Positions 40,201 to 51,255 of a DNA stretch of 64,000 bases are shown here, in pieces; position 1 is the stretch's first letter; each line of letters begins with the position of its first letter. This DNA comes from Paramoeba atlantica (Eukaryota; Discosea), in contig CDRNVI010000018.1 of the NCBI GenBank assembly GCA_977017575.1, positions 62,001-126,000 on the forward strand. The letters run 5' to 3'. The translations under genes were made by a program, and so were the position numbers. The notes below the pieces were generated by a model. That model was not told the origin of the DNA. It worked only from the letters and a program-made list of their open reading frames with translations, and did no database searches.

Positions 40201-41717
40201 TATTCTTGAAGCAGTTCGTGGACGATGGATTCGCAGGCATTTTTGTGTAGGATTCCTCGTTGAATTGGCGCAAAGAATGTCTTCAAGGTGGTTTCATGTC
40301 GCTGCAGTAGAATAGATCCACAGATTTTCAAAATAGTGTCTCCCATGGCAACTGGCCGTATCCCGTTCTGCGGCTTTGGTAGGGCGATGATTCTGCAGCG
40401 AGTAAGGCGCTTCCGGACGCTTAGTGGAACTTCTCCGTTGATTACATCTCGAATCATGTGGCACAGTGAAAGGCATGATACATCATCGTCTACAAGCAAC
40501 CGCATCATACTCTCACTTAGCCCGCTTGGCCCGGGGGAAGCTCCACGAGCCAATTTCTCAACTGCCAGACGAAGTTCCGAACTTTCAACAACTCCGATGT
40601 GTGGGAAGTCAGCTTCCGGTATTTGGATAGGGGGTCCATCAGGATGCAATTCAAACAGCGGCGACTTTCAAACAGTGGCAATTCCACGTTGGCAATTCCA
40701 CAGTGGCAATTCCACTCAAACAGTGCATCCCGCACTGTAGCAAGTCTCGCGGCGCATTCATAAATTTGTGCCAGATCGCTGCTTTCTCAGAATCAAGTTC
40801 AACAGTGGCATAGCCTCGGATAATCGCACGGAAGATTGCTACCACATGCACCGCGAAGGATGGCTCGATGTTGGGAAGGTCCGGGAGGGGGTCGAGATCG
40901 CAGCCACTGTCGTCAGACGAGACATTTTCTGATTCCTCCTCCAGGTTCTTGATCGCCGTCTCCACTTGAAGAAGTTTCGTCGCCCGAAGACTGTAGATTT
41001 TGATTTTGTCCGACTGTGGAAGGTATAAGACGCCGCTGGGTCCTTGGTTTCCTAAGGCTGGTACGTAGGATACTTTAATTTTAACATTGCCTTTTCGCGC
41101 GGTTCGTCCAACAACAGTCCCTTTCGATTTGTAGCTCTCTGAATTCTGCCGAAACCCCCATTCTATTATGCATTCAGTGCCTTTCCCCCATTTCGCTACG
41201 GTGTTGTGAACTTGATCTGCTGCTTTTGTGCTGTTGTTTCGCATCGCCATTTCTCCCTGATCAGCGTCGGAATCACTGTCTAGCGTCATTTGATCACGCT
41301 CACTTTCGATGTCACTCTCTTGCCCGTTTTCAGCGGTTGGAAACGAAAATGTGTTGATTTCGCGTGCGTTTCCAGAGTTTTCTTGGTTCGAGACTATTTT
41401 AAATTTTTGCGGAGTAATTTTGATGATGTTCTTTACCGGGGTGATGGTGGGTGTTCCGTGATCGACCCAGTTCTTCGATAAAGGTTCGGCTCCAATGACT
41501 CGGATGCGTGGTGTTTTCTTCGGCTTTTCCGTGGAAGAATTCTTAATTACTGCATCGCTTTTTACAATCTTTTCTTTGCTGCTCGCGTCTTGCGTCCGTA
41601 TTTTTACAGTTACACGACCAGACTTCACACTCATGCTCTTCGGTGTGTTGGCGGTTCCCCGAGCAGGGGTAGCATCCCGTCGCCGAGGCATGTATGTCGT
41701 TAGCGAGCGCGCTAACG
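40201..41717 (-). pseudogene. RLE-4 LINE, N-terminal region and RT start
   Basis: It starts MPRRRDATPARGT at 41691 and runs on as a basic, then acidic region. A Tudor/SH3-like block follows (GTECIIEWGFRQNSESYKSK ... GNVKIKVSYVPALG ... IKIYSLR), equivalent to the one in RLE-2 and RLE-3. Near 40650-40735 a minisatellite disrupts the frame. The frame then continues with PHIGVVESSELRLAVEKLAR, GASPGPSGLSESMMRLL and ALPKPQNGIRPVAMGDTILK. The 5' end carries GTTAGCGCGCTCGCTAAC, a 7-bp-stem hairpin, next to the 18-bp array. Confidence 0.85.
40650..40735. repeat. Short minisatellite in RLE-4
   Basis: There are imperfect copies of CAGTGGCAATTCCA, some with flanking CTCAAACAG. The disturbance of the RLE-4 frame lies here. 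Confidence 0.75.
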
Positions 41718-41946
41718 TTTTTTATTAAGACAACGTTTTTTATTAAGACAACGTTTTTTATTAAGACAACGTTTTTTATTAAGACAACGTTTTTTATTAA
41801 GACAACGTTTTTTATTAAGACAACGTTTTTTATTAAGACAACGTTTTTTATTAAGACAACGTTTTTTATTAAGACAACGTTTTTTATTAAGACAACGTTT
41901 TTTATTAAGACAACGTTTTTTATTAAGACAACGTTTTTTATTAAGA
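41718..41946. repeat. 18-bp tandem array, about 13 units
   Basis: It is the longest of the five arrays, with the unit TTTTTTATTAAGACAACG and almost no variation. It fills the space between the 5' end of RLE-4 and a solo DIRS repeat. Confidence 0.96.
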
Positions 41947-42370
41947 GAATTGCTCATCATAAAATCTTTGTACAAAATATATAAAGAATTGTCCTAAGTA
42001 AATAATATTCATCAAGTAAATAAAACTAAATAACTACATGTCTTTCAACTTTTCTATCCTGACTATAATGATAACAAAAAATATATGGACGTCCACAAAA
42101 CAATATTCAAACTTTCTCTCTCTTGCGAATGGGTAGTTCCCCGGCGGGGAGTGGTTTGGGGGATGGCGGGTGGGGCAACTTTCCTTTTGCGAGTGGAAAA
42201 AGTTTATAAGTCACTAGAGTAAAATAATGTATAGTATAGTATGCTAAAATTATAATTACATGGTTCCCCCCGGAGGGGGCAAAATCAGGTACATATATGT
42301 ATATGTGCCCCGTAGGGCCACGGTCAAAGAATAAATATTTTATTCAAGCAATTCTTTCCGTAAACTCTAA
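41947..42370. repeat. Solo DIRS-4-type terminal repeat (A-B)
   Basis: It starts GAATTGCTCATCAT and ends CCGTAAACTCTAA, and is nearly identical to the DIRS-4 repeats at 51256-51606. It carries both a GGTTCCCCCCGGAGGGGG hairpin and TGTGCCCCGTAGGGCCAC. Confidence 0.9.
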
Positions 42371-43946
42371 TATTTAAGTTTTTTTTCTTCTTCAGGAGTT
42401 TACGTGTCACTTCTCCTTTTTTTTTATTCATTGGGATATATTCTCGGAGGCATTTCTCCTGTGAAATCCTATAAGCTCTCTACAGCAGGAAGCCACGTAG
42501 GAAAATGAGAAATGTGCTCCTTCCCCCCTTCTCTCAATTTTCGAAGAGAAACTATCTCCGTATAAAATAGAAAATATATAATATTTAGATGTCAACGGAT
42601 ATTATCTCTCAGCTATTTCACCATTATAGAATATTTCTAAAATCTATTACTTGTCTTCGAGGTGCTCCCGAAGTTGGGAGTATACCACGAGGCCGTTGAA
42701 GTTTTGCAACAGTAGCTTGAACGAGAGTTCCGTCTCGCGGGCGTTCAGAAGACAAGCGTCTGCCAAGGCTCTGATCAGATTGCGTGTGTTCGCGTGTAGT
42801 GATCCGGAGGACAGAATCGGAATGCATTGGAACGATTCTTGGGCGATCATTCCCGTTGCGACGTAAGTTTCCATTTTGCGATGAATGACGTCACGGATCA
42901 ATTGAGAGCTTTTCTTATTTATGTGGGAAGGTGTCATCTCGTGCACGACGGTAAGATCATAAAATATAGCTCCTGTGTCCCAGTATATCACAAGGTCTGG
43001 CCCAGATCGATGAAGGTGCCGTCCTGTACATATTTTGCTGTGCGTAGGTTGGCTTTCTCGGCTTACCACATTTCTACACGTAGTGCACGTCCAGTTACTG
43101 AATGCTCGAGGTTCACTCTCACATGGTATCCCTGCGCGCATGCAAAGGTCGTGGAAGAATTTCACCAGCATGTTGTGCTTCACGGAGGCATTGATACCAG
43201 AGCATTGCGCACATCCACTGATGTGAGTGAGAGCTGATCTGTTGTCGAGTATGGAACGGCATACTGGGCATAGCAAGCTTTTCGGCAGGCGCGGATGTTC
43301 CATCCCCAATCTCGGCATTATGGCTAATTCAAAAACGTGGGGTGGAATATATCTCGTATGTGACATAAGCCAGTCGTAACTCCCTTTGGTGGTAGTGGCC
43401 CTCAGGATTGGTGCTATTTCTGGATCGTTAAAGAGTTTGTTCCAGGCATGTTCGTGGAGTTTCGCAGCTGTGGCGAGTTCGTCTGTAGGGGGGGGTGACG
43501 TATTTTTCTGAACTGAATTTACGCTGTCGGTGCACCTGGCTTCCGTTGACGTGGCTCGAGCTGAAAAGGATTTTCTTTGCTTCAGAGCCGCGTGTCTGGA
43601 CGCATTGTATGCTGCTTCTCGCGTGTGGTAGCATGACGTGAGACCCAACCCTCCCTTCTTAATTGGTAGACGTGCGATGTCCATCTGTTGTTTTTGCAAT
43701 TTACCCAACCAGGTTTCTAGGACTTCTTCCACTTGATGGTCGAAGAGCTGTGCGCATTTTTCGGTGGCCGCTGGGCTGTGCACTCTCATGTGAAATTGCT
43801 GTCGTACATTGACACACTTCGACAGGATTATAAGCGATGCGTTGCTCATGCCCATCGATTTCAGTCGTCTGAATATGTCCTTGTGTTTGTCGACTCGCTG
43901 TAGTAACTTCTCACTTATCGTTTCCTCCTTCCCTATAAACGCTCCA
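42371..43946 (-). pseudogene. RLE-5 LINE, C-terminal half
   Basis: 42371-42646 is a non-coding AT-rich 3' region. The frame 42647-43855 and the bases up to 43946 encode NASLIILSKCVNVRQQFHMR, KKGGLGLTSCYHTREAAYNA, finger blocks (CPVCRSILDNRSALTHISGC; CSGINASVKHN; CTTCRNVV) and the RLE core SGPDLVIYWDTGAIFYDLTV. It is truncated at 43946 against the 18-bp array, after a GAFIGKEE block. The nearest relatives in the window are RLE-6 and RLE-1. Confidence 0.86.
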
Positions 43947-44160
43947 AGACAACGTTATTAAGACAACGTTTTTTATTAAGACAACGTTTTTTGATTAAGA
44001 CAACGTTTTTTATTAAGACAACGTTTTTTATTAAGACAACGTTTTTTATTAAGACAACGTTTTTTATTAAGACAACGTTTTTTTATTAAGACAACGTTTT
44101 TTATTAAGACAACGTTTTTTATTAAGACAACGTTTTTTATTAAGACAACGTTTTTTATTA
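43947..44160. repeat. 18-bp tandem array, about 12 units
   Basis: It has the same unit as elsewhere, with a few length variants (one unit with an extra T, one short unit). It joins the truncated 5' end of RLE-5 (-) to the truncated 5' end of RLE-6 (+), head to head. Confidence 0.95.
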
Positions 44161-45490
44161 CACCAAAGCAACTAACGGATGAAGAGACCCTTGACAAGCT
44201 TGCCGCATTACATCCGCAAAGACAATACGAAGTTTCTTTGCCGGAGGATGCGCCGATAATTAGCGGGATAATGACGGAGGAGCTACGGAAAGCTGGGAAG
44301 CGACTCGCAAAAGGCGTAAACCCTGGCCCAACTGGAATGACAGACGGGATTGTGCAACTCATGCTCGATGATGAGATCTCATGCACTAATCTTGCCCATA
44401 TGATATCGGATCTAATCAACGGATTCGTGGATCACAGCGTTTTGTTTCGATTAAACCGAGCACGGCTCGTAGCCATTCCTAAATCCAACGGAGGAGTCAG
44501 ACCAGTGGCAATGGGCGAGATATTTATGAAGCTTGCCGGCGTTATATTGTTCCAGCGCTACGAACACACTTTGGGCCCTCTTTTTGCACCACTGCAACAC
44601 GGCGTTTCGTCAAAGGCAGGATGCGAAAAAATCGTTCATAGACTGCATGAGCGTCTTAAGTCTGGAAACGTCATTCTTTCCATTGACGCCAAAAACGCCT
44701 TCAGCTCCCCGAATAGGGCGGATATTGCCAAACACGTATTTGCTTGTGGTACACTACGCCCGTTTCAACGGATCTTTCACGCTGAATACGGCCAACCCTC
44801 AGAGCTACTGTATTACGGATCCGATGGAACGCTATTCGGAGTCATTCCCAGCACATGTGGTTTGCGGCAAGGTTCCCCGCTGGCATCTCTATACTACTGC
44901 GCTTTCCTGCAGCCACTATTGGAGATTCTGAAACAAGAGTTTCCCGACATCGAAATATATGCGTTTATTGATGACGTGAACATGGCTTCGAAAAACCCAC
45001 AATCATTGGCCAAAGCATTTGTAAGGCTCCAAGAAATGGTGAATGCTCACAACATTGAACTTGCTCCTGGAAAATGCGTGTGGTTCGGTGGACAGGAAAA
45101 AATCCCGATTCCAGAACAGCTTGCAAATGAAGGGGTCAAGGCTGCATACGATTCTATAAAGATCCTTGGGGCACACCTTGGAGAAGATGAATCTGTAAAG
45201 TCGGGTTTGTTTCAGCAGCTTGTCAGGAATACCGAAGCCTTTCGCCGATTAAAACTTATGGGCGCCAACAATGTCTCACTTTTGCTACTTTCCAAAAGCA
45301 TGAATGTGAGGCATCAATACGCCATAAGAGTGCACGAGCCAACGTTAACTGACGCGGTCTCTCTCAGTTTCGACAACAACGTCGAAAAAGTGCTGCACCA
45401 GTGGTTGGGAGAAATGACCAAAGAGCAAATCGAATTGGCTCGGCTGCCGCTAAAGAAAGGAGGCCTTGGTCTGACATCATGTCATAGTAT
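44161..45490 (+). pseudogene. RLE-6 LINE, reverse transcriptase part
   Basis: It is 5'-truncated; the first readable codons are TPKQLTDEETLDKL. It encodes GVNPGPTGMTDGIVQLML, RLVAIPKSNGGVRPVAMGEI, LSIDAKNAFSSPNRADIA, GLRQGSPLASLYYCAF, catalytic YAFIDDVN, NNVSLLLLSKSMNVRHQY and KKGGLGLTSCHSI. At 45490 a poly(A)-tailed insertion interrupts it. ATGTCATAGTAT is duplicated on both sides (45479-45490 and 46642-46653). The frame then continues with RAASYETSRYLALER. Confidence 0.9.
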
Positions 45491-46641
45491 AAACGGTTTC
45501 CTTGTGAAAGACGTAACTAATAGGCTGAACCGTTCACGGTTGGTGGCGATCCCGAAAGAGAATGGTGGAGTGCGCCCAGTCGCAATGGGAGAGGTCCTGT
45601 CTAAACTAGCTGGGATTGTCCTGATGCAACGCTACGAAGATACCTTGGCGCCCATGTTTGCACCGATGCAGCAGGGAGTGTTTTCAAGAGCGGGATGTGA
45701 ACGGATCGTTCACAAACTTCGCGAGCGGTATACTGAAGGATACTCCATACTATCGGTTGATTCCAAAAACGCGTTCAACTCACCATGCAGGAATCTAATC
45801 GCAAAGCATGTATTCGCGTTTAGCGCACTGCGCCCATTTCAAAGGTATTTCGAAGTTGAGTATGCTGGAGCATCCGAATTATTGTACCATGGCTCGGAAA
45901 GTAAACTCGTCGGAATTGTCCCAAGTTCGACGGGGCTTAGGCAGGGCTCTACCCCCTTTTTGTTTATCCTAACTGGGTCGCCACTGCCACGGCATATCCT
46001 TTTGGGTGCGTCAGAAGGGGAAGATGAGGTCAGGAGCCCGGCATTGGACCGTTGCCGGTGATGGGGCGTGGCGACCCCAGCCTTCCGACGTAAGGGTTTC
46101 CGAGCTGGCAGGCGGGAATGTGTCCGTTCCTATTCCTGTTCAACCCTTGTTCGCGGCGTCGTTAACCGCGTTCCGGGGCATAGACGGGGTAGCATCCCGT
46201 CGCCGAGGCATGTATGTCGTTAGCGAGCGCGCTAACCCTACCCCCTCGGTGGAGGTGGAACGGCATTGGTGCTAGCTGAGGTTTTATCCCTCCCCATCTC
46301 CCGGAGAAGCGAAGGGACTAGATCCTTTTTTCTAGGCTAGACCCTTCGTTTCTCCACGCTAGGAGCGCTCCTGGACTAACAATCCGGAGCAGTGGAGTTT
46401 TTAGCGAGTGAGCTACCAGAGTCTCTGACGCAATCCGAGATTCAACAAAACTCTGGTAAGCAAGTCTCGCACTACCCTGTAATGGGGTGTCTCCCCTGAG
46501 GTGCGTGGGTGGAAACACCCATTCATCTTGCCACTGGAAGGTGGCCAGCTCACTCGACCAAGAAAAGCCTGCCGGTTGGACACCGGGTGGCGGTCGAGGC
46601 GGTTGAGGCAAAGATTTTCTCCATGTACGAAAAAAAAAAAA
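45491..46641 (+). mobile_element. RLE-7 LINE fragment joined to a GC-rich non-coding segment
   Basis: 45491-45945 encodes part of an RLE-type RT (RLVAIPKENGGVRPVAMGEV, LSVDSKNAFNSPCRN, STGLRQGS). From 45946 to 46629 follows GC-rich sequence without RT homology but with strong hairpins, then a poly(A) tail (46630-46641). One 12-bp target-site duplication encloses the whole, so the two halves arrived as one transcript. Either the LINE lost its centre or a template switch joined it to another RNA. Confidence 0.82.
46303..46355. other. Strong hairpin in the RLE-7 insert
   Basis: GGAGAAGCGAAGGG and CCCTTCGTTTCTCC pair over 14 positions (one G-T). The stem is extended inward by partial CTAG pairing, with a T-rich loop. 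Confidence 0.75.
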
Positions 46642-47869
46642 ATGTCATAGTATTCGTGCGGCGTCATACGAAACTTCTCGTTACCTAGCTCTAGAGCGCA
46701 AAAACTCAATTTCTGCTCGAGCGGGCAATGTGAGTAACGTATCCGCTATCATGGATAATGGAATGAGTCAAACAGCAGTGGTTGCCCCAATTGATGAAGT
46801 AACAACAGCCGCGCAATTGCACCAGAAAGCATACGAGGCTTTAAAGGATCACGATCCCAAGCTAGCCACAATATTAAATGCCACCACACGGAAAGGAAGC
46901 TATGACTGGTTACAGTCTAATGCTAAATTTGTACCCACGCGTGCATTTCAGATTGCAATCATGACACGCCTTGGGATGCCTCATCCTCGACTCCCGAAAT
47001 CGCTGCTGTGCCCCGGCTGTCGTATGTTACTCGACAACAAAACAGCTTTGCAGCACATCCCCGGATGCGTCCAATGTACAGGGCTTAATGCCACAGTAAA
47101 GCACAATCGGCTGGTTAAGTATACCTTCGATTTGGCGCAAAAGGCCGGTATACAATGCGAGAAAGAACCGCGATCTTTTTCGACTTGGCAATGCGGAATT
47201 TGCAAGAATAAAGTGTTTCCAAGCAACAAAATGATTCATGACAAAACATGTGCCGGACGTCAGCTGTTTCGCTCAGGGCCGGATTTGGTGATATATTGGT
47301 CAACCGGGGAAATATTTTATGATCTAACCGTGGTGCACGAGCTATCGAACTCCAATCAAGCGAAATCTTGTTCCCAGCTTCTTACAAATGCAATCAAGCG
47401 GAAACGGGATACATATGTGACATCCGGAAAAATTCCCGACTTCGCATTTCAGTGCATCCCAGTGCTGTCCTGCGGCTCTCTTCATCAAAATACGAGATCT
47501 CTGTTGCATGTCCTATCCGACGCGGCACTCTTAAATCGTCGAGCAACTGAAATGGAGTTCAAGCTCCTACTTCAGGAACTGAATGGGACGGAAGTGTACG
47601 CCCAGTTGCGGAACCACTTATCCCCGGAAGGCAGCAGCAGGTACAGCATTTGAGCCAAATGTATCAACATAGTTTCGTTTTTCAATGCCTATATGTATTA
47701 TTATATACATAATATCTAAAGGAACGAATCTTATTATTTTCATTAATAGATCTTGTGAAGGTAAACGTCAAACAGACCAGCAACGCTCTCTTACAACAAA
47801 AAAAAAGACTCATTTCTTCTTGATAAGACAGGGCGCGCGAAAATGCAAAAAAAAAAAAAAAAAAAAAAA
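46642..47869 (+). pseudogene. RLE-6 LINE, zinc fingers, RLE and 3' UTR
   Basis: It begins with RAASYETSRYLALER and the linker IDEVTTAAQLHQKAYEAL. Fingers follow: CPGCRMLLDNKTALQHIPGC with CTGLNATVKHN, then CGICKNKV ... HDKTCAG. The RLE core SGPDLVIYWSTGEIFYDLTV lies near 47280-47340, with downstream IKRKRDTYVTSGK and FKLLLQELNG. It stops at 47651. The 3' UTR ends in a 24-bp A-tract at about 47845-47869. The endonuclease half is intact. Confidence 0.88.
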
Positions 47870-47930
47870 CACTTCAGTCACAAAGAGAATCTCCTTGGAC
47901 ACACGAGCGCAAAGCCAAAAAAAAAAAATT
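47870..47930. other. Short spacer between A-tract and array
   Basis: CACTTCAGTCACAAAG and following bases end in a second A-run before the array. It is identical to the 111-170 region. It has no coding content. Confidence 0.5.
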
Positions 47931-48083
47931 TTATTAAGACAACGTTTTTTTATTAAGACAACGTTTTTTATTAAGACAACGTTTTTTATTAAGACAACGT
48001 TTTTTATTAAGACAACGTTTTTTATTAAGACAACGTTTTTTATTAAGACAACGTTTTTTATTAAGACAACGTTTTTTATTAAT
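47931..48083. repeat. 18-bp tandem array, about 8 units (copy 2)
   Basis: It is the duplicate of the 171-322 array, with the same flanks and nearly the same length. Confidence 0.95.
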
Positions 48084-48378
48084 GCATTTTAATAAAGAAT
48101 GGCCGGAGGCGTTCGGACCGTTCGGGGCTTTGTTGGCGGTCAAACAAAGACTTCGATCGGCCACGTGTTGTCGAGGAAACCTGTTCTTGCCCCCGAAGCG
48201 GGAATGGGGAGTAGCCAAACTCCGACCGCGTGCCCTGTCTCGAATGACCAATCTTATGGTCCCTACTAAACGTTTCGCTATTACTTGGTGCAAGTCGTAT
48301 GATGAACGTACGAGGTTATGGGAGGGGGTTGTTATATCTGTTCTTGATGATGGTACCCGCCTTGTTAAGTACGATGTA
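48082..48378 (+). pseudogene. APE-2 LINE, N-terminal fragment (copy 2)
   Basis: It is the same sequence as 323-619: a start related to APE-1 and a Tudor/SH3-like block. It is interrupted at 48379 by DIRS-4. The rest of this LINE should lie beyond the right end of the window. Confidence 0.78.
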
Positions 48379-48451
48379 GAATTGCTCATCATAAAATCTT
48401 TGTACAAAATATATAAAGAATTGTCCTAAGTAAATAATATTCATCAAGTAA

Positions 48452-48572
48452 TGTATCAATGTTAAGCAACAATACGTCATGCGCGTCCATCCGCCGTCTG
48501 TGACAAAGGAGGCCTCCACTAAATTCGATGACAATGTCGAGAGCGTATTGAAGAAGTGGCTCGGTCCATTGC
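48452..48572 (+). pseudogene. RLE-8 LINE fragment (copy 2)
   Basis: It is the same 120-bp piece as 693-812, and matches 53140-53265. It directly precedes the poly(A) side of RLE-1. Confidence 0.8.
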
Positions 48573-51235
48573 CTATGTTTTTTTTTGTTGTTTGCAAAGA
48601 AGTGTTGTAATTTCATTATTCATTCTTTATATTCAACGAACTTGAATTTGAGATTTTGATTCACTTTTTATAAAGAACAGTGACAAAGAACACTACATAA
48701 GAAAAAGGTCTGTTTCAAAGTAAACTTCGTAGCCTGACATCTTCGTCTTCTTTTCTTCGTCTGACGCAATCGTCTCAAAAGGTGAGTTCACTTTCTTTTC
48801 TGTCCCGTGATATGTATTTCCTAAGTTGTGAGTACGCCACTGCACCATTCAGCTCCTGTAACAATACCTGGAACTCTGATTTGATTTGTTGTCTCTGACT
48901 TCCGCTAGCGTCCGCAAGTGCTGAGAGCAGGGATTGCGTGTTCGTGTGCATCGCGCCTCCTGACAGGATGGGGATACATTGAAAGGAGCTTTCCGATATT
49001 TTTCCAGATTTCACGTATGTGTCGTGTTTGCGCTTGGAGGCCTCTCGAAACAGCTGGGCGCATTTCGTCGCAAGATTGGAGGGAGCGAGTTCATGTACAA
49101 CGGTTAGGTCGTAATGTATTTCCCCACTTGCCCAATAGATAACGAGATCTGGCCCGGACCGACGGAAAGATCTGCCTCCACATGCTCGTTCGTGGGTCCG
49201 TTTGTGGTTTGGTTCAACCATCTCGTTGCATTGTGTGCAACGGAGGGTGGAAAAAGTTCGAGGCTCCTTTTCACACGGAATGCCGGCTTTTAAACACAAT
49301 TCGTATAGGAAGTTGACCAGGGTGCTGTGCTTTACCGTTGCGTTTAAACCAGCGCATTTTGAGCATCCTGTAATATGACGTATCATGTTGTCAGAATTCA
49401 GAAGAATTTTGCACCCTGGACAAATAATATGGGAGGGCAAATCCGGATGTGCAATTCCAAGTCTCGGCATTATGGCAAGTCGGAAGAGGTGGGGTGGAAT
49501 TAATTTTGTGTCCGACAGTACCCACTCGCTGTTTCCTTTGAATGCTACTTTCTCGAGTATTTTGGACATGTCCGATGTGCCGCTTGTCAATTTCTTCCAG
49601 GTTCTAGAGTGTATCTGGGCTGCCGTAGTTGTTGTGTCATTGGGAGGAATATTTGTGTGCTGCTGGTCGTGGGCGCTTTGTATTTCGAGGTTGTCGGTCC
49701 GAGCTGAGTTGTTCACTTGTTGCTCAAGAACCGAGTACCTGGATGATTCATATGCTGCCCTTCTTGTCGTTGCGCATGCTGTTAATCCTAAGCCCCCTTT
49801 CTTCGTTGGCATGCGTATTAGCGACATTTGTTCTTCATTTAATTCTCCGAACCACGATTCGACCACTTTCTCAGTTTCCGTGTCAAAGCCCTCCGCTGAA
49901 TTTTCGGAGGCGGCGGGATTGTGAACACGCATATGATATGTCTGTCTTACATTGACACACTTGGAGAGAATCTTGCATGACAGGTTGCTAGGGCCCATGC
50001 GCTTGAGTCGACGGAATATGTCATTGTGTTTCTCCAGCGACTTCGACAAACATTGACTCACAACTTTATCATCTCCAACGAACGCTCCCAGTACTTTGAA
50101 CGCCACGTCTTCCCCCGTGACTCCCGCGTCTCGAAGTACGTGTGGCATACGCTTTTTCCGTTTCCCACCGAACCATATGCATTTGTGGCTCGCCACAAAT
50201 AAGCTTTGATGCGTCAGTAGCTCGCGGAGGTATAGGAAAGCATCTGTCAACTCTTCGGGGTTGTGAGAAGCTAGTGTGATGTCGTCAACATAGGCATTTA
50301 TTTTAACTTTCGGATACTTTGCCGCCAGAGTTTCCAACACTGGTTGAAGCAACGCGCAGAAGTACACCGTCGAAAGGGTCGAGCCTTGTCTTACTCCGTT
50401 CGTACTTAGAATGGTACCGACGTGCTTGCCTTCGTGACCGTAATAGAGAAGTTCTGAAGGAGCTGCGTACTCGGCATGAAAGAATCTTTGGAATGGTCGA
50501 AGTGTCGCCAATCCGTAAACTGCTCTGGCCAGGTCATTTCTTGATGGGGCGTTGAACGCGTTCTTGACGTCGATTGACATGATACATGAACCTTCCTTGT
50601 ATAGGGAATTCAAAGTATGTACAACCCTTTCGCAGCCGGACTTCGCCATCACTCCCTGTTGTATCGGAGCGAAAAGTGGTTGGAGAGTGACTTCGAAACG
50701 TTGCACCAAAACCAAACCTGCTAGTTTCATTATCACTTCCCCAACTGCCACTGGACGGACACCCCAAGAAGAATCTGCTAATACCACTGAGTATGAATTT
50801 CTCGGAGTACACTATAACCATTCTCAATTACATTTCCAAGAGTTTTAAATTTGGAGTATGCCAGAGGCATACGTTTAAACTTTAATATAATAAAGTAAAA
50901 TATCATTTCTTCTTTCAGTTAATGAAAATTCGTAACCAATTCGTAATCTTTACGGATTCTTTACGATTGCAGTGAACCCAGCCACGATGCTCGGGGACAC
51001 CCCCATTGGTCTTGGGTATTGCAATGAGTCTTGATCTCGTTAACCGCCGCATTACGTCTTTTGAGAGAAAGCCATTCACAAGGTCCATGAGCATATGACA
51101 GAAATTCGCACAACAGACGGGATCATCTATCAGGATACGGACGATCGTGTCTGTCATTCCCGTGGGCCCCGGGCTGGCTCCCTTGGCGAGGCGTAACCCG
51201 GCGGAACGTAACTCAGTGGGATGCAGACCACCGAG
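48573..51235 (-). pseudogene. RLE-1 LINE, reverse transcriptase to RLE (copy 2)
   Basis: The poly(A) tail is the T-run near 48580. The long frame (48775-50787) encodes RPVAVGEVIMKLAGLVLVQR, MSIDVKNAFNAPSRNDLA, GVRQGSTLSTVYF, catalytic INAYVDDITLAS, SNLSCKILSKCVNVRQTY, KKGGLGLTACATTRRAAY, fingers (CPGCKILLNSDNMIRHITGC; CAGLNATVKHS; CTQCNEMV) and RLE SGPDLVIYWASGEIHYDLTV. Upstream, 51004-51235 encodes GASPGPTGMTDTIVRIL and RLIAIPKTNGGV. A 229-bp insertion separates the two. The element is 5'-truncated at about 51235. Confidence 0.88.
50766..50994. mobile_element. 229-bp unclassified insertion in RLE-1
   Basis: It is non-coding and AT-rich, flanked by 9-bp direct repeats GGACACCCC (50757-50765 and 50995-51003). 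The interior has the near-palindromic GTAATCTTTACGGATTCTTT. There is no tail, and no clear inverted ends were seen. Confidence 0.65.
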
Positions 51236-51255
51236 AAGTGTAAATAAAAGTCTTC

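Noticed and set aside
41718-41946. The 18-bp array as a CRISPR array
   Set aside because: The units abut directly; there are no unique spacers, and the context is eukaryotic retroelements.
41694-41984. Open frames encoding FFIKTT or LNKKRC repeats as surface or antigen proteins
   Set aside because: They are an effect of an 18-bp unit lacking stops in several frames on both strands.
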